A stretch of 64,000 nucleotides of DNA from the NCBI GenBank assembly GCA_012064415.1, contig SSNU01000119.1, positions 310,001 through 374,000 of the forward strand. Reading direction: 5' to 3'. The notes beneath the pieces are model-generated. The model had not been told where the DNA came from. It made no database searches and was given only the letters and a program-made list of their open reading frames with translations. This document shows, in pieces, positions 32,701 to 44,005 of this stretch; the stretch's first letter is position 1, and every line of letters starts with the position of its first letter. Both the position numbers and the translations under genes were made by a program. Source of the stretch: Gyrodactylus bullatarudis (taxonomy: Eukaryota > Platyhelminthes > Monogenea > Gyrodactylidea > Gyrodactylidae).

Positions 32701-35700
32701 GAGTCTCTTGAAAATGAGGAAAATTCTAACTTAAATCTTCAATATCTTTTAGTTTTTTAGTGATTAGAACGAATGAAATTTACAAGATATCCTTTTTGAT
32801 ATTAAATGAGTGTTTGTAAAAATTAATTTGCAAATAAATCATCTCATTGGTGAAATTTCAATACAAATCAGACCCTTAATAGTCTTTAGTCTTGGCCACT
32901 TTACGCTTGGTGTTCAATTGCTAATAATATTGTTTTAACATTTAAGAAGAAAAAAATAATATAATCGATGAAACGAGATTAGAATTAGCTATTGATATAT
33001 AGATCAAGGAAATTTATCGATTCTGTCTTTTTGCACAAAAAAATTTATTAAACGAAACCATACTTCTTTAACTCTCTCGCTTGTACATTTGTCATGAACT
33101 ATGAAGATTATTTGTGATCAATAATTTTTACTTGATAAAGAAAGAACGAAATGATTTTGAAATTATCGATACTGGTATTCATAATCTTTCTGTATGAATT
33201 AGATCGAATTTCTAATAATCGTACAACTACCCCTACACCTTTTGAGTATATTGCAATAATAATAGCCTGTTAATTTTAGATTTTAGTCTTGATCGATCAT
33301 GTCAGCAGTTTCTGGGACTTTTCAGAAATTCGAGCCATCTTCACGCGAAAGTACATCCATCAAGAATTAGCCCTGGAGATCTTTATGGCTGACAGATGTA
33401 AGTTTCGAAATTTTATTCATTAAATATGTTTGCGGAGTGAGTCTTAAGTAGAATCTATATTAAATATTTTAGAAATATGTACGAAAAAATATTTAGAACC
33501 AAATGCGCATTTCTCAAAGGATCAGCAGTGGTCTCTCTTTGAAAATGATAAAGTTAAAGTTTGAATGAAAAATAATAATTTACAATTTACATAGAAATAG
33601 TATAAGTTAAAGAATATAAGAGTTATGAATGGAAATAAGAATATTATGTAAGCTGAAAAAACACCCAGAACTCTTCAATAAATAGCAACAGTGAAGAGAA
33701 AAAGCTCACATAGGCCATGGCAGTTGAAGATTAAATGAATAATTCTTTTGAACACACAAATTAGGTTTATACATGTTGATGAAAAATTTCTCCTTCACCC
33801 ACACATCTGTGCTTTCATCCCCTGGGTTTTTTTATATGATGGAAGAATTAGAAATTGAAGCAGCATGGTTTTCCTGTTTTAGATGTCTGGTCACCGCGGT
33901 ATCTTTATTGAGGTGATCATGCGATCTTGTTGACAACTTCCTAATAGTACGCCCTATATAGGAAGCACCACAGTCACACTGAAACTTGTAAATCAATAGA
34001 GTCTTTTCTTGAGGGTCAAGTAAATCCTTATGGATTAAACTGAACAATCTCTGAGTTTTGAATACAATTTTCAATTGTATATTTTCATAATGCGGTGATC
34101 AGACATCTAAAACAGGAAAACCATGCTGCATCAACATGTATAAACCTAATTTGTGTGTTCAAAAGAATTATTCCTTTAATCTTCAACTACCATGGCCTAT
34201 GCGCATTTATCAATTAAAATTTTAACAAAAGAATTATATTTTAAAGAGATATGTACGTTTCGCCAGGTCTCGTCAGTCTCAATTCCTGGTTCAATATTTA
34301 ATAAAAATTGTTATAATGAATTGTCTTTCTTACATATTTCTAAAATATGTATTTAAGTGGATTTCTGAACGTTTTTGAACATCTACGTGAATCACTCGAA
34401 CATAATATTAGATAAGATTTTAGCTCTGTTCACATCACAATTCAGAAATATTGCCCAATGAGTAACTCTTACACTTGTTCATATTGATAAAGAATAGATT
34501 TGAGCCAGGTTGAGATATTCAAGTACTTTTGTCAGTAGACTTTAATTTTTTAACTTTCTTTTGAAATGTTTCCATTTGCCAGGTTATTCTTGCTGTAGGT
34601 TTTCACTCATTTTCATTTTGGCACACTTCAAATTTTCACTCACTTGATATGTCATTTTTATTTATTTCTCGATATTTTCACGTCAAACTCCACCAAGACT
34701 CTACCCCAGTCTTACAATTTACTAACTATAAAATCAAAATAAACCTATAAAGGCCTCAAATTGATGCCATAATTCTAGAATCTGATTACAGTTGATGTAT
34801 TTCTTATTAATACAATTCAGGTTTAGGCTGTGTTCAGACTGTTAAAATTTTCAAATCTTTTATTAATAGTTAATATTGGGGGGATAAATATTTATTTATT
34901 ATTTGGCTTGCTCTCCACTAGTTATAATCAAAAGTCTATTAAAACTCTGAAAGAAAAAATTACGAGAGTAAAAATAAAAGATTCTATCTCGAAATTATTT
35001 TTAATTTTTCTCGGTTATAGAAGAAAGAAAGATATCGGCTGCTTCAAACTAGGAAAAGGATATTTTTTCAGTGTTTTTCCACACTCGATCGATATACCTT
35101 AGTATACAATTTAATATATATATTCGGTTGTTTCTAGTGAAACCTGACATCACTGCGATTGCTAGTAAGTTGAAATGTAGCCTTACGAAATAGCCCAACT
35201 TTTTCAAAGTTGTAATCATTCTAACCCAGTTTTTCGGCTTTGGAGAGATCTCTACGCCATTTGCTACACAATTAATATTAGAATTAAAATAATTATCTTA
35301 TTTTTTTCAATAGTTTAAATCTCTACTTGATTCTAAATCCAAGGCTTATTTATACAGCATAGAAGCTTTATTTGTCAAAAATATGGTCATGTATTTCAAA
35401 TTTCAAAGTGATGAATTAGTCTATAGAATAGGGTAATACAAAATTTTATTTTCCCCGAACAATCTTCTATGCCTTAACCAAAAATTGATGTTTTTACGCA
35501 CAAAGAACACATTTTTGAAAGTCAAAATTAAAATTTTTCATGTTCTGATATACATAAATCCCATTCTCCCTAAAATCATAAAAATTTTTCATAATTTCCC
35601 ACGAATTTCTTTCACATGTGAAAAAAGACTCAATTTTCACTATTTAAAAATCTTAATTTTATTCTTTCTCATAGTAAAATTCATTGAAAAAATCTTGGCG

Positions 35701-38700
35701 CGAGTTCAAAAATTGTCATTTTCAATCGAGATTTTGTATATCAGAACAAACTCGAACAAACGTATGGTTTCATAGAAAGAAATGCATGGTTTTCGATAAT
35801 CTTCAAAATGAGATTAGCGGTGGGAAAAGTTGAAAAATTAGGCTTACTCAAATACCCAGTCAATGAAAGGAAACATGAACAATTTTTATTGCAATGAGAC
35901 CTGTTCATTGAAAAAATCTTGGCGCGTGTTCAAAAATTGTCATTTTCAATCGAGATTTTGTATATCAGAACAAACTCGAAAACGTATGATTTTATAGGAA
36001 AAAATGTTCAGTTTTCGATAATCTTCAGAATGAGATTAAGGCTGGGGATAGTTGAAATATACCCTGCTGTATATCTGTTTCGGAAGTTATGAAATTTTGA
36101 TGTTCAATGACCTATCAAAAATGGTGCTTTTGGCGCCGAGTAGAAATTAAAAAATTGCCACATGGACGCATCTTCATTTTTATGAGGCTGCACTTTGTAA
36201 TTCTGTAGTCAATGTCGTTCATGAAAATTGATTGAGAGACTTGATAAATTTCAATAAACTCTTGAGAATATCTCAATCCATAAATCTTCTCGTTTTCTTT
36301 ATAGATGCCATATTCCTGGTCTTTCAATCGAGGAAAATTATGAATCACGTCATAGAGTTATTGCCAGCTGTTGGTGTCGGTATCAAGTACAACCTGAGTC
36401 AATCAAGGAAGTCCTCTACCCTTGATCCCATGCAGATATTCAAAAACTCTCACATGACAACTAAATGGCGGAAACGAGAAATGTCCAACTTTGATTATAT
36501 CATGTATCTTAACACAATTGCCGGACGATCATATAATGACTTTAATCAGTACCCAATATTCCCATGGATCCTTTCCAACTACACATCTGAAAAGGTATGT
36601 CCTATCATTTTTAAACACCCTATATTTAGGCAAACATTTGAGTCTCTTTGTGATAAATTACAAAATGGTCTTTTGCTACAACTCAGTAGTAGCTAAACTT
36701 TTTACGAAATTTCTTTCCGAAAGCAGAATAAATTTTGAACGTAATGGTTTTATTTTTTATTCGTCTCTCTCCTGATTGGTTTATTCTGTGAATCTTGTTT
36801 AAACCAATGAGAAGCCAGAATTTTTCACCCCACCTCCACCTGTATTATTATAGATGTTATTTTGCTTTTAAAATTCCAAAAGAGGGGCATTTTCGCAGGT
36901 CTACAGGAAAAATCTACCAGTTCCGAAATTTTTAAAAAATACAGTTCTTTTAGTTAGATAATGGGAATAATTATAATTAGGAAGGTATGATTTAGATTCT
37001 CAAAACCTCAAAATACCTAAAACCCAATTTAACAAATAAATTAAAAATAGCTCTAGTTTTTTATTTCTGTGGTTCTACTTATAACAATAACTAGCTGATC
37101 CGAACCCGCTACGCGGTGTTTAATAAAATTCGAAAAAGCTTTTTTTTGTACGAAGACTAAGAAATTGCAGCTTAGATTGGACCAATAAGATCATACTATA
37201 AAGAAATGGAATCCATGGAACGTTCCATGTATAGAATTGCTAAGGGGTTATTTGATAGAGATATAATTTCCATAGAACTAGGGGTTTTATAGCAAAAAAA
37301 CATAAATTCTTTTCAAAACAAAGTGTTTATCCAAAAGGACGGTATAGCTATGGGTTCACCTTTAAGTCCTCTTTTAGCTGATATCTTTTTAGGTTGGTTA
37401 GAACTCAATAAAATGTCTGTAACAATTAATTCTTTCATTGATGTGTACATCAGATATGTGGACGACACTTTTATTTTGATGAAACCGAATGTATCATCAG
37501 ATGACTTTTTCTTAAAGATGAATTCGTTTCATTCTAATATTAAATTTACTATGGAAAAAGAATCTAATGATTTTCTGAGTTTCTTAGACGTTAAACTAAC
37601 TAGAAGAGATGACGGCTCAATTCAAAGAAACATCTTCAAGAAAAAGACGGACAATGGCAAATATCTGCATTTTGCTAGTTTTAGTCCTATTTCACATAAA
37701 GTTGGTCTAGTAATTGGATTGAGTAAGAGGATAAGAAGGATAGCGAGTCCAGAAGAAATTCCAAAGGAAATAGAGAATTTGAAGTTGTGTTTAATGGAAA
37801 ATGGGTATCCCAATAAATTTGTGGACAAATTTATCAACTTACCAGTCGATAGAGATGTCGTTGAAAACACAGATGAAGTTGAGAAGACCACAATTTTCAT
37901 GAAACTTAATTTCAAAGGAGATGGTTTTAGTAACGATTTAAGGAGAAAGTTGACAAATCTCATCGATCAACATTATAACAACATACAATTGAAAATTGTA
38001 TTTAAAACTCAGAGATTGTTCAATTTGATTCACAAAGATTTACTGAGACCTGAAGAGAAGACTCTATTGATTTATAAATTTCAATGTGACTGCGGATCTT
38101 CTTATATAGGACGTACAATCAGAAAGTTGTCAACTAGAGGGAACGATCACCTTAAGAAAGATACAGCGATAACTAGGCATCTTAGACAGGAAGGGCATGA
38201 GGCTTCAATTTCGAATTTTTCAATTTTATACAAAAACCCGAGTGATGACAGTACAGACGTTTGGGTGAAGGAGAAATTCTTCATAAATTTATATAAACCA
38301 GACTTATGTGTTCAAAAGAATTATTCCTATAACCTTCAACTACCTTGGCCTATGTAAGCTTTTTCACTTTTCTCTCCACTGTTGCTATTTATTGGAGAGT
38401 TTTGGTGTTTTTTCAGCTTACATTTATTCTATTTTTCGTCAACTTTTACTATTTCTTTCATAATTTGTAAATTATTATTTTCATTCATCTTTTAACTTTT
38501 ATCATTATCAAAGAGACACTACTGATGAACCTTTGAGAAATGTACATTTGGTGTTAATATATCCTTTTTCTACTTTTGCAATTATGAATTTATGTGGATT
38601 TTCGGACGTATTTAAAAATTTACGGGAATATTTTTATCGTAATAAGATGCAAGCTTACGTGTTAAAAATGAAGACATCTGATTGGTCAGCCACTTTTTCG

Positions 38701-41700
38701 GTTCTGATCGAGATTACGGCCCAACTAAGGCCAAATCTAAACATTTTTTTCGCTACGAACATGGTCCGAGAAAAATGGTTATGAAAATTGGTTGGGTAGA
38801 TTAGACATCCATAGGCTCACAAAATCGATTTTTATTTTTTAATAATATAGATAACCTCTAATTTTTTTGCTTTTTGCTAATTTTTTTGCTTTTTGCTAAT
38901 TATTTAGCTTGACCTCAACGATCCCAGTAACTATCGTGACTTGTCCAAGCCAATTGGGGCTCTCAATGAGACCCGGAAGAAATTCTTTGAAGATCGATAC
39001 GAAAAGTGGGAAGATGAAAGTCAACCTGCCTTCCATTATGGCACCCATTACTCGACAGCGGCTTTTGTCCTCTCCTATCTCATTAGGATTGAACCATTCA
39101 CAACCCTCTTTCTTCAACTTCAAGTCAGTTAACGACATTGAAAACTTCTTAATCTTGTTTTTTAATCTTTAACACGTTTGGCAGGATAAAAAGTTTGATC
39201 ATCCCAATCGTACATTTCATTCGATTGAAAAGACTTGGGAAAACTGTCTCTCCAGTACCAGTGATGTGAAAGAATTGATTCCAGAGTTCTTCTACCTCCC
39301 CGAAATGTTTTCCAACGCCAACAACTATGATTTCGGATTGACCGATGAAAAATTCAAAGTCGACCATGTCATCCTTCCCAAGTGGGCATCGTCACCCGAG
39401 GAGTTTATCAAAATCCATCGTGATGCCCTGGAATCGGAGTATGTTTCTCTCAACTTGCATCACTGGATCGATTTAATCTTTGGCTACAAACAACGTGGAC
39501 CCGAAGCAGTCAAGGCTACCAATGTCTTTTGCCATCTCACCTATGAAGATTGTGTCGATTTTTCTAAAGTTTGTCCAATTGATTGACCAGTCTTTTGTAA
39601 AATAACACTTTTCATTAATGAGTAGTAGGGATATTTTTTGAAAATTAGTAAAATTTTTCCGATTAGAAACTTTAAAGGCGGTTCTAATGTTGTATAATAC
39701 TAGTAGGTTCTGATAGGGTGTTGTGAATAGGTTGAATGATTTTCCTATCTCAATGTATTGAAAGTCAAAAAACCAATTATTTTCGAATTTTTGAAAGCTA
39801 AAAATAATTAATCTTAGAATAAATTTTTGTTTTCTTGAATCAATCGAAAATACCATCGATTGCTGTAGAAAATGTACACACTACTTTATTTTCGTTAAAA
39901 AATGCAATTTTTAAAACTTTGTTGTATTGACATCCCCCCTAGGAAAAGGTTTTATCTAAGAGAAATTTCACACCTACTAAAGCATCTTTATTCATGCAGG
40001 CATCTGGGAATTTTCGAAAAATTGTTCTTAAAAAGTTATCCCTAATGAGTAGTGCAGCACCTATACTTACAAAGATTATCTAGAATTATTTCGTTCGTAT
40101 ACTCATTTTTGAAATTTTCGAAAAAAATGAAATTCTGTTTTATTTTATCGAGCTTTATACTACATATATATATACGGGTAGTATATAAGCCTTGGTTTTC
40201 CTCTAAAAAGCCGTGTTTTCCACTGTTTTTGATTAAAATTTAACAAAAAACAAATCCTTGATAAAAATAAATCGCCAGACTGTGTTAGTTTCACATGTGG
40301 GGTTAGATTACTATTACTACTCCCTGGTAATATTTTGATCAAATTTTATGACGAAATTTATTTGATAAAATCTAGATTTCTCTAATAATTAGAATTGTAA
40401 TTTTTTAATCAAATATGCCTTCAGGCAGTTCTGCTTGGCATAGATAAAGTTGTTAGCTTGCCTTACCTGTCAATGTTGTCAATCTTTAGAAAAAGATAAA
40501 GTATTTATTTAAAAAATAAGGATTAAGTGAACAACGTTATGGTCAATTAGAATTTTATTCCCACAAACTATTTAATTAATACAATCTTCAATTCAATAGA
40601 TTACAGATTCTGTGACACTGGAAGCATTCGAGAGTCAAATTCTCTTCTTTGGACAAACGCCCTCTCAACTCCTTGTTAGTCCGCATCCTGCTCGTCTGCC
40701 GTCTCTGCTGACACAGCCAATCAAATTGAAAGAGGACATTTGTATGCTCTTGAAGTTACCTTCAAATCATCCCATCGTGAATATTCAATGTCTCATCTCG
40801 ACCTCTGGACATCTCTATCAACAGACCATGAACCAAGGAGGTCAGGATTCCACTTCCAGCTCTGCTGCTATTATCGCCAGCCAGGGTTCCAGTTGCTGGG
40901 GTCAAATACTCGTCTTTAACTCAAAGAACCTATTTGCTATTTGTAAATGGAACAATGTTGTGGCAGGTAACTATCCTGTTTATTATTCTAATACTCAGTC
41001 TATTTTATTTTGGCGTTAGATTTAACCCTTTAAGACGCAGAGAAAATTTCTTCAAGGTCCATCGCTGAGATTGGAAATTCTCATTAAAATATTGTAACTT
41101 GATAAACCATTGTACATTTGAAAGAATATTAGTTTTTTTCTCAGAAAAGTGGTCAATAAATTACAGAATTGTAGCTTGAGAAAGTTATCTGTCTCATTTA
41201 TGATCCACCTTTTGACTTTTGAAGGGTTAAAGATTCAGAATGCCTTTTCAAAAATAAAATTTTATTTATTTTGTCCAGCTATGATACAGAATCCCATCAG
41301 TAAAGTTGAAGATGTCAGAATAAGCGGACAAGCCATTTCTGAATCGCCCATTCTACCTCTCACCCTGGACCCCTTATTCAATGGGAATAGTCTTTATACA
41401 CGACGTTACTACGGTGACTGCATGTCAGTTAATTATAAGCCGAATAACTTGTCAACTCTGAGCTCTGCTGATAATAAATCGATAATAGCCTGTGGATATT
41501 TTGACAATTCCTTCAGGATCTTCAACTCGGAGACTGCCCAAATAACCCAGATAGTCTATGGACATTTGGACATTGTCACGTGTCTGGCTAGATCAGAGTG
41601 TGCCTCAGAAGGCTCGAGTTTCTTCATTGTCTCCGGTTCAAGGGACGGCCTTGTTATGATCTGGCTCTTTAATATGATCCGAATGAATGTCATCAGTGAA

Positions 41701-42803
41701 TTCAGTGAGTACATAAGACAAATATTTAAACACTTTTTTATTTGATGTGCTTCCAATAGATTCTTTATGCTAAATTTAAAAAATTTGATTTTCTGATATC
41801 CCATTTTCCCAAATTGGCCGGATTATTTAATATATGTATTTATTCTTTATCCTTTAATTGAAATTCTGCAAATTTGAATAAAATTTAAACCATGGGGTTC
41901 ATTAAGAAGTTTTCTTCTTCCTCTTTTATTTTCGACTAAATGAACGTATGAAATGTTAAAAACTCTGTCTTACCCTAACAATTATGCATTGATTTTTTTA
42001 TATAGCTGAAGAACCGCCGACGCCAATAACAGTTATCGATACTCATCAGAGTCCGATCATCTCTCTTGCCATTTCAATCGAAATGGGCTTTGTCATTTCA
42101 GCATCCGATAGTGAGTTTATTTGCCTTCATTCATTAAACTTATATAGTCAATTTGACTCGTAAAATTTCCTTTTACTCCATAAGATGGTCTCTGTTTTAT
42201 GCATAGTCTACGAGGAGACTTGCTCTACAGAATCTACCTGCCCCGGGAAATAACCCAACACTCCTCTACAATCACCCAGATTTGTTATACGAGAGAGGGT
42301 CTCTTGTGTTTACTCATCGATGGGAATTTCATTGCCCTCTACACTCTGAATGCCAAGTTGATCATTTACAAGAGTATTGGCAATATTCTAGGTATTACTC
42401 AGACAAGTTAGTCCCATCTCTTTCTTGATTTTTTACTTTACTAGATAGCCTTCAGGGTCCTTCAAACTATGAAATCCCCAAGGTTAACTGTCTGAAAATC
42501 ACAAAATGTGGTTCCTACATTGTCTGTGGAGACAATAATGGGTTCGCATGGATTATCCGCGCCATAAACATGGAACGCTTGCATATATTTCCCAAGTGTA
42601 AATCTGAAATTATGTCTCTCGACTTGACAGCTGATCAAAAGTTCCTCGTCGTCGGCCTAGAATCAGGCTGTCTTGTTGTTTACAATGTTGAGTTTAACCA
42701 ATGGCATATGGAACACGCATCCAAATACCGAAATATTTCTTCTTCTAGCAATAATAGTCTTAATGGTGGAGGAAAGAGTCAAGACCCTCAAGTCATATCG
42801 TAA
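20708..42803 (+). CDS. nbea: Neurobeachin (BEACH-WD40 protein), 29 exons
   Basis: Large membrane-trafficking scaffold (NBEA/LRBA/Drosophila Rugose). Exons: 20708-20803, 20831-21160, 21193-21441, 21480-21746, 21982-22245, 22902-23023, 23084-23396, 23489-23657, 23722-23867, 24040-24230, 24450-24640, 25448-25957, 29185-29335, 29893-30775, 30808-30912, 30982-31153, 31206-31465, 31528-31865, 31932-32368, 32427-32563, 33280-33397, 36305-36594, 38908-39123, 39185-39568, 40600-40966, 41279-41704, 42006-42110, 42185-42406, 42445-42803. All phases agree: 7,818 nt, 2,605 codons plus stop (human 2,946). ConA-like lectin domain about 145-320 ([10 protein letters not shown]), armadillo-like DUF4704 about 400-950, DUF1088 about 1475-1590 (GSHGQELI), PH-like about 1735-1860, BEACH about 1867-2145 ([33 protein letters not shown]), WD40 to the end ([12 protein letters not shown]). 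The first exon is the least certain. The N-terminus is shorter than in vertebrates. Transposon insertions all fall in introns. Confidence 0.95.
24641..24646 (+). other. GC-AG intron donor (neurobeachin intron 11)
   Basis: The exon ends AACCCAG and the intron begins GCAAGT, the known consensus of the minor GC-AG class. The join gives NP-A-ILKV, matching the conserved NPMILKV of animal neurobeachins. A GT donor a few bases on would break the frame. Confidence 0.8.
24919..25374 (+). mobile_element. hAT-like MITE, copy 2 (neurobeachin intron 11)
   Basis: Starts TAGGGTAATAGAAAATTTTA and ends AAATTTGGCCTACTCTA. It shares the whole body with copy 3 and, in reverse, with copies 4 and 5. It contains a 134-codon open frame (24975-25379) that is AT-rich and shared only by virtue of the repeat, so I do not treat it as a gene. 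Confidence 0.8.
26350..27955. mobile_element. 1.6-kb foldback element with ~500-bp arms
   Basis: Left arm about 26350-26870, right arm about 27315-27955, nearly perfect inverse complements (shared GGAAGATATCAAGGTTTTAA, GGGTGTATTATGGTGTAAAT and the runs of G). The outer ends are CACTGTTCAGC and its inverse GTCGAACAGTG. The right arm has an extra ~95 bp (about 27755-27848). The unique centre (26871-27315) carries a coding remnant on the minus strand. It lies wholly in neurobeachin intron 12. The superfamily is not assigned, because a target duplication is not clear. Confidence 0.8.
27000..27260 (-). pseudogene. Transposon-associated protein fragment (HGER..E..MEKR..ADHCW)
   Basis: An 86-residue frame in the centre of the foldback element. 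It contains [18 protein letters not shown] followed by LLADHCWLI, and upstream [17 protein letters not shown]. This resembles a block seen in many uncharacterised, repeat-associated invertebrate proteins that read roughly GERFHQDI..MEKRYQG…ADYCW after a M-S-x-K-x-H segment. The identification is from memory of that pattern and its function is unknown. Only the C-terminal part is present, so it is a relic. Confidence 0.5.
28104..28718. mobile_element. ~615-bp element with ~58-bp inverted ends
   Basis: Ends 28104-28162 and 28662-28718 are inverse complements with about one mismatch (shared AGTGATTAACGTTATATTTC and GCCAGGTCTCTTCAGACTCT). Each end contains a CTGAAGA-8nt-GAAA core like that of a hammerhead ribozyme. 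The inner frame 28212-28541 (+) includes KPDLCVQK, as found near the end of the window's Penelope polypeptide, suggesting derivation from an inverted Penelope-like element. It lies in neurobeachin intron 12. Confidence 0.65.
33474..34090 (-). mobile_element. Penelope-like element, 5'-truncated 3' fragment
   Basis: On the minus strand it encodes the GIY-YIG endonuclease end of a Penelope-like element (frame 34074-33832: [20 protein letters not shown], then THDHL-type sequence and KQENHAAS), interrupted by a stop. The 3' untranslated region with a hammerhead-like motif (33497-33536) follows. Bases 33474-33978 are about 99% identical to 48970-49477. It lies in neurobeachin intron 21, antisense to the gene. 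Confidence 0.85.
34091..34420 (+). mobile_element. Penelope-like fragment in opposite orientation
   Basis: Directly abutting the minus-oriented fragment, the plus strand continues with [17 protein letters not shown] codons, then the same tail (aacctaatttgtgtgttcaaaagaattattcc) and 3' untranslated sequence (cgtttcgccaggtctcgtca; tttaagtggatttctgaacg). The two fragments thus form an inverted pair joined near 34085, typical of rearranged ends of this class. Confidence 0.7.
35426..36056 (+). mobile_element. hAT-like MITE, copy 3 (mosaic)
   Basis: The left part (35426-35640) follows copy 2 closely, including the flank tatagaa. The middle (35640-35897) follows the inverse of copy 4 and runs past the element end into copy 4's flanking DNA (atacccagtcaatgaaagga). 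The last part (35897-36056) returns to the copy 2 type. It lies in neurobeachin intron 21. See findings. Confidence 0.75.
37323..38650 (+). mobile_element. Penelope-like retroelement, 3' half with RT and GIY-YIG
   Basis: An uninterrupted frame from 37323 to 38357 begins inside the reverse transcriptase at the block [19 protein letters not shown], then the catalytic YVDD motif ([10 protein letters not shown], about residue 46-55), [17 protein letters not shown], and a GIY-YIG nuclease near the C-terminus ([20 protein letters not shown]). RT motifs 1-3 are missing, so the copy is 5'-truncated, as is usual on insertion. The frame is otherwise intact, implying recent activity. The 3' untranslated part reaches about 38650 and holds a hammerhead-like motif at 38513-38552. 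It is inserted in sense orientation in neurobeachin intron 22, between the two halves of the BEACH domain. Confidence 0.92.
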
Positions 42804-43157
42804 TCAGATTATTCTGTAATAGTATAATTTATAAACTTGTTGTGTTTTATTGAAACATTCCAGTTGAAAGATGTTATAATTTCTGTGGTCCCTTTCAAAG
42901 ATATATTCATTTTATTATATTGTTTTTTTTGTACTAAATAAATTTATTAAAACAAAACATTTTTTTATCAACTCAATAATCATATTCTATCCTAACGATA
43001 ATATATTGTAATTCCTGACGTATTATGCAATTTGTCAAAAGCTCGTTCAAATAGTTAAGAAACATATTCACACTTTATTCATAGCATAATTTGTGAAAAA
43101 TATTAGATAATATTAAAAAAGCGTTCTTTTACGTTTAAAGACAAAAAATATTGGTTA
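42804..43157. other. Convergent 3' region of neurobeachin and HMGB
   Basis: AATAAA at 42937-42942 is the likely neurobeachin poly-A signal, about 135 nt after its stop. TTTATT at 43074-43079 reads AATAAA for the HMGB gene on the minus strand. Nothing else was seen. Confidence 0.6.
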
Positions 43158-43835
43158 TCAATTTGAGTTGTCCTCTGAAAGTATTTCATCCTCCGGGTTG
43201 AGATAGTTGATTTCGTTATTACCAATAGAACTGGTTGTAGTATTGGTGGTAGTGTTCGATTTGAGGGTGTCATCCTGTCCAATTGAATTATCCATAAGGA
43301 CTATGGAATTTTTCGAGCTAATACTCGATGCAGATGGTCCAGAATTATACTTTTGCATTTCTTCGTTGTATCTTTTGCGATCTGCTTGAGACAGAGCCTC
43401 ATACTTGGTTCGCTCCGAACAAATTTCCCACAGTTTACCCAATTCTTTTGCCACTTCTGAGACTCGCCATTCCGGATGTTCAGCTCTAACTTTCGGGCGG
43501 TAAACATCACAGAAAAAGAAGAACGCAGAAAGGGCCCTTTTAGGCTTGGAAGGATCCTTTAGAGTTTTTCTTTTCTTTAGTCTCCCGTTACATTCTGGAT
43601 TGGAATCTCTGCGTTGGTAGTTTGTTTTGTCAATTTTTGCCAATTCATCAAAACGCATTCGATCTTCAGCCGACATTGTTCTCCATTTCTCTGCACACAT
43701 TTTTGCTAATTCACTAAAGACGAAATTAAGCTCAGGATATCGCCTCTGATGTTCTTCTTTGACAATTTGCACAAAAGTTGTGTACGAGGTCATGGGAGAT
43801 TTGGGATGATTATAATCAGCTACATCTTGATTCAT
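43158..43835 (-). CDS. HMGB/DSP1-type protein with two HMG boxes
   Basis: Single-exon gene, 225 residues. HMG box A lies at about residues 9-80 (KSPMTSYTTFVQIVKEEHQR, AEKWRTMSAEDRMRFDELA) and box B at about 95-165 (DPSKPKRALSAFFFFCDVYR, VAKELGKLWEICSERTKYEA). Such proteins bend DNA non-specifically and act in chromatin and transcription. The C-terminal tail is Ser/Asn/Thr-rich with only a weakly acidic end (NPEDEILSEDNSN), unlike the long Asp/Glu tail of vertebrate HMGB1. The start is the first ATG at 43835. It is divergent from SRP19 with 170 bp between starts. Confidence 0.92.
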   Translation of the reverse strand: MNQDVADYNHPKSPMTSYTTFVQIVKEEHQRRYPELNFVFSELAKMCAEKWRTMSAEDRMRFDELAKIDKTNYQRRDSNPECNGRLKKRKTLKDPSKPKRALSAFFFFCDVYRPKVRAEHPEWRVSEVAKELGKLWEICSERTKYEALSQADRKRYNEEMQKYNSGPSASSISSKNSIVLMDNSIGQDDTLKSNTTTNTTTSSIGNNEINYLNPEDEILSEDNSN

Positions 43836-44005
43836 AACGACTCGATTAATTTAGTTTTTCATTTTCGATAACCAAAGCCAGGAACAACTCGATTGTTACT
43901 AGTTTAATCGAAGATTTTTAATTCAAGGCAAAATTTTTGAAATACCGGTAGAATTGATAAACAATTCTTACAAAAGTTAGTCGTTTATCTAATTACATTA
44001 TTCAA
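43836..44005. promoter_or_regulatory. Shared divergent promoter, HMGB/SRP19
   Basis: 170 bp between two divergent start codons. A bidirectional promoter is inferred from spacing only, and no element was identified. Confidence 0.45.
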
